From positions 1 through 8,089 of the forward strand of contig CAIJTL010001162.1 in NCBI GenBank assembly GCA_903823545.1: 8,089 nt of DNA, in the 5' to 3' direction. The translations under genes and the position numbers were made by a program. This DNA comes from an uncultured Planctomycetaceae bacterium (GTDB taxonomy: Bacteria > Planctomycetota > Planctomycetia > Planctomycetales > Planctomycetaceae). Below, in pieces: positions 6,363 to 8,089 of this stretch. Position 1 is the first letter of the stretch, and every line of letters starts with the position of its first letter. Under the pieces are notes generated by a model. That model ran no database searches and was not told the origin of the DNA. It saw only the letters and a list, made by a program, of their open reading frames with translations.

Positions 6363-7715
6363 CTACGAGACCCACGCGGGTTCAAACCCTTTGCGATACG
6401 GCTTCGTCAGTAGTCCGTTGGCCTTGTCGTTATTCGTGATCTTCAGCTCTGCCGAGTTCCACTTCAGAGTTTGGCTTGGCATCCGAATCGCGATCGTGCC
6501 GAGCAACACTGTCTCGGTCAGCGGGCAGGCGTAATCGAAGTGCGAGGTCGTCTTATCGACTCCTCGACACGCATCTGCCCAACTGACGTAATGATCGCGA
6601 GCTGCAACCATTTCGATCTTCGTACTCGCGTATTTGTCTTCCGGGAAGAGCTTCGGCATCGCAACGTGCGGAACCAGCAACGATCCCTTCTCGCCGACGA
6701 GCACTGAGCCTGAACCCGGCAACGCGAAACCTGGAGGCAAGCCCATCAGGTCGTTTGCCGGCACGTGTCCTTCGCCGTCGTACCAAGTCACGTTGATCGT
6801 CTTACCCGCCGTGTATTCGGTGCTGGGAAACTCGTAATGCACCGTGGACCATTTCGTCCAAACTTCTTTGTTGATCGGCGGAGCATCAGCCCACAGACTG
6901 TTCGGCGCAGTCAACTTCAACGCCGAGAAGACCGGATCAAGAATGTGGCAACCGAAGTCGCCCAACTGACCGTTCGAGAAATCTTGCCACGCGCGCCAAT
7001 TGAATGAGTGGTAAATTTTCGGTAGATAAGGTCGCTCCGCAGCGACGCCGAGCCATTCATTCCAATGCACCGTCTCCGGGACTGCTTCCATTCCTGCCGG
7101 ACGATCGTCGGCCAAAATCCAACCCATGCGGCCCGCTTGCCACGAATGGACTTCTTTGACTTTGCCAATCACTCCGTCGTGAACCAGCTTCACCGCCGTC
7201 CGATAGAACTCGTGCGACTGAATCTGATTGCACATTTGCGTGACGAGCTTGTACTTCCTGGCCGCCGTCTGCATCTGCCGAGCCTCATGCACTGTGTGCG
7301 TCAGCGGCTTCTGACAAAAGACATGCTTGCCAAGTTGCATTGCTGGCAACGCAATCGGTGCGTGCATGTGATCCGGCGTCGAAACCAGGATTCCGTCAAA
7401 CGCCTTCGAGTTCGCATCGTCGAGCAATTTGCGGTAATCGAAGAACCGCTTCGCAGCGGGGAATTTTTCCGCCGCTTGTCCGAGATGCGGCTTCGATTCA
7501 TCGATATCGCAGAGAGCCACAACGTTAACGTGCGGACTTGCCGCCACACCCAACAAGTCCGACCAACCTTTGCCACCCGTCCCGACCGAAGCGATGTTGA
7601 GCTTCTCATTCGCCCCCAACACCCGATTCCAACTCGCCGCCGTCATGGCAACAGCCGACCCGGCAATCAAACTCTGCTTCAAAAAATCACGACGCGAAGA
7701 ACGAGTGACCGACAT
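6363..7715 (-). CDS. Tat-exported Gfo/Idh/MocA family oxidoreductase
   Basis: A complete 450-aa protein, normal for this family. It should be an NAD(P)-dependent oxidoreductase acting on a sugar, cyclitol or similar substrate; the substrate cannot be read from the sequence. The N-terminus has a Tat signal (SRRDFLK, residues 7-13, then a hydrophobic stretch IAGSAVAMTAA), with likely cleavage near VLGA (32-35), so it probably acts outside the cytoplasm. Next come the Rossmann fold with GTGGKG (45-50), STPDHMHAP (112-120), and CQKPLTH (134-140), where the usual Glu of the EKP motif is Gln while the catalytic-type Lys136 is kept. GDFGCHILD (252-260) carries the conserved Asp, His and Asp. The C-terminal part resembles the bacterial-type dehydrogenase C-terminal domain (GLPPGFALPGSGSVLVGEKG). 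The frame is open upstream to 7934, but I chose ATG 7713-7715 because it gives the Tat signal directly and follows a GAGGAG ribosome binding site. It converges with the giant gene and is divergent from the ORF at 7778. Confidence 0.93.
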   Translation of the reverse strand: MSVTRSSRRDFLKQSLIAGSAVAMTAASWNRVLGANEKLNIASVGTGGKGWSDLLGVAASPHVNVVALCDIDESKPHLGQAAEKFPAAKRFFDYRKLLDDANSKAFDGILVSTPDHMHAPIALPAMQLGKHVFCQKPLTHTVHEARQMQTAARKYKLVTQMCNQIQSHEFYRTAVKLVHDGVIGKVKEVHSWQAGRMGWILADDRPAGMEAVPETVHWNEWLGVAAERPYLPKIYHSFNWRAWQDFSNGQLGDFGCHILDPVFSALKLTAPNSLWADAPPINKEVWTKWSTVHYEFPSTEYTAGKTINVTWYDGEGHVPANDLMGLPPGFALPGSGSVLVGEKGSLLVPHVAMPKLFPEDKYASTKIEMVAARDHYVSWADACRGVDKTTSHFDYACPLTETVLLGTIAIRMPSQTLKWNSAELKITNNDKANGLLTKPYRKGFEPAWVS

Positions 7716-7721
7716 GGAGTG

Positions 7722-7727
7722 CTCCTC
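7722..7727 (-). promoter_or_regulatory. Ribosome binding site of the oxidoreductase
   Basis: GAGGAG on the minus strand is followed by a 6-base spacer and ATG (7713-7715). This supports the start at the Tat signal peptide and rejects the 73-codon upstream extension of the frame. Confidence 0.8.
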
Positions 7728-7777
7728 ATGAAAAGCAAGCGGCGGGAAAGAACCATCAGTGACAGCAACACTGCCGA

Positions 7778-8089
7778 ATGTATCCGGTTGAAGTGCGCTG
7801 GCGACCGCTGACGAATGCGGGAATCCTCGACGGAGACGAGCAAACAAACCGAGGAAATGAGGAGAACTCAAATCGGCGTTTTGGTAAGCCATCCCAAGAA
7901 GATGTCGGAGACGAAGCCGACCCACAGCGAGCAATCCTAGATGCGTTGGACGAACTCGCTGCCGAAGACCTGTGGGACATCCTCATCTTTCAACCGACAG
8001 AATGGGACATTCACGAAACAGCAAAACTGATTCGCGGCCACATGGCTCGTCGAGGTTGGACGAAGGATATTGAACTGTTGCCGTTGTAC
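7778..8089 (+). CDS. Unrecognised acidic protein, N-terminal part (runs off the window)
   Basis: The frame is open from 7763 to the last base of the window and gives 104 codons from ATG 7778. The first 40 or so residues are polar and look disordered (DGDEQTNRGNEENSNRRFG). From residue 42 the protein looks well folded and amphipathic: DEADPQRAILDALDELAAED, then LWDILIFQPTEWDIHE, TAKLIRGHMARRGWTKD and IELLPLY at the edge. The two tryptophan-containing helices and the regular Leu/Ile spacing argue for real coding sequence. I do not recognise a family. The start is uncertain: ATG 7778 has no good ribosome binding site, and GTG 7793 is possible. It is divergent from the oxidoreductase with 62 bases between the two start codons, where I see no clear promoter boxes. 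The opposite strand is also open here, but that reading has no domain features. Confidence 0.6.
   Translation, partial: MYPVEVRWRPLTNAGILDGDEQTNRGNEENSNRRFGKPSQEDVGDEADPQRAILDALDELAAEDLWDILIFQPTEWDIHETAKLIRGHMARRGWTKDIELLPLY

Noticed and set aside
7728..7811. 27-codon plus-strand ORF (MKSKRRERT...) preceded by GGAG at 7716-7719
   Set aside because: The GGAG is part of a GGAG-TG-CTCC near-palindrome explained by the opposite-strand ribosome binding site. The peptide has no recognisable features, and the ORF overlaps the likelier start at 7778 in another frame.
7716..7934. 73-codon N-terminal extension of the oxidoreductase frame
   Set aside because: It would bury the Tat signal inside the protein, lacks a ribosome binding site, and runs antisense to a better coding frame. 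The ATG at 7713-7715 has GAGGAG at proper spacing.

Overview
The window looks like part of a chromosome from a planctomycete or a close PVC relative. Three things suggest this: a giant repeat-built surface/secreted protein, a Tat-exported Gfo/Idh/MocA oxidoreductase of the kind that is very abundant in that group, and moderately GC-rich DNA with standard stop codons. The assignment is inference from protein style; there is no rRNA or marker gene to prove it.

Layout. Positions 1-6236 (+) carry the 3' part of one very long gene whose true start lies left of the window. In order it encodes the end of a beta-sandwich domain, a VCBS/cadherin-like domain, a putative-Ig (He_PIG-like) domain, a second VCBS domain, two cadherin-like domains, ten DUF11-type repeats (1824-5726) and a 169-residue C-terminal region with an Ig-like segment. 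The reading frame is broken once, by a TGA at 309-311 inside the first VCBS domain. The codons on both sides are in the same frame and together make one domain. The paralogous position in the second VCBS domain is a GGA glycine codon (960-962), so one G-to-T change explains the break. Gene callers would report two ORFs (3-311 and 324-6236). I read them as one gene carrying a nonsense mutation or a sequence error.

Positions 6237-6362 are a 126-bp gap between convergent genes. It holds one imperfect palindrome and two strong 9-bp hairpins of nearly the same sequence, whose stem difference is compensatory. Positions 6363-7715 (-) encode a complete 450-aa Tat-signal Gfo/Idh/MocA oxidoreductase with a clear ribosome binding site. 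Divergent from it, 7778-8089 (+) is the start of an unrecognised acidic protein that runs off the right end of the window.

The genes do not form an obvious pathway or operon: the giant gene and the oxidoreductase converge, and the last gene diverges. Both well-understood products probably act outside the cytoplasm. The most unusual features are the nonsense codon, the indel-free 390-bp periodicity of the DUF11 array with its two interleaved repeat subtypes, and the covarying hairpin pair. I found no convincing sign of a defence system, mobile element, CRISPR array or RNA gene.
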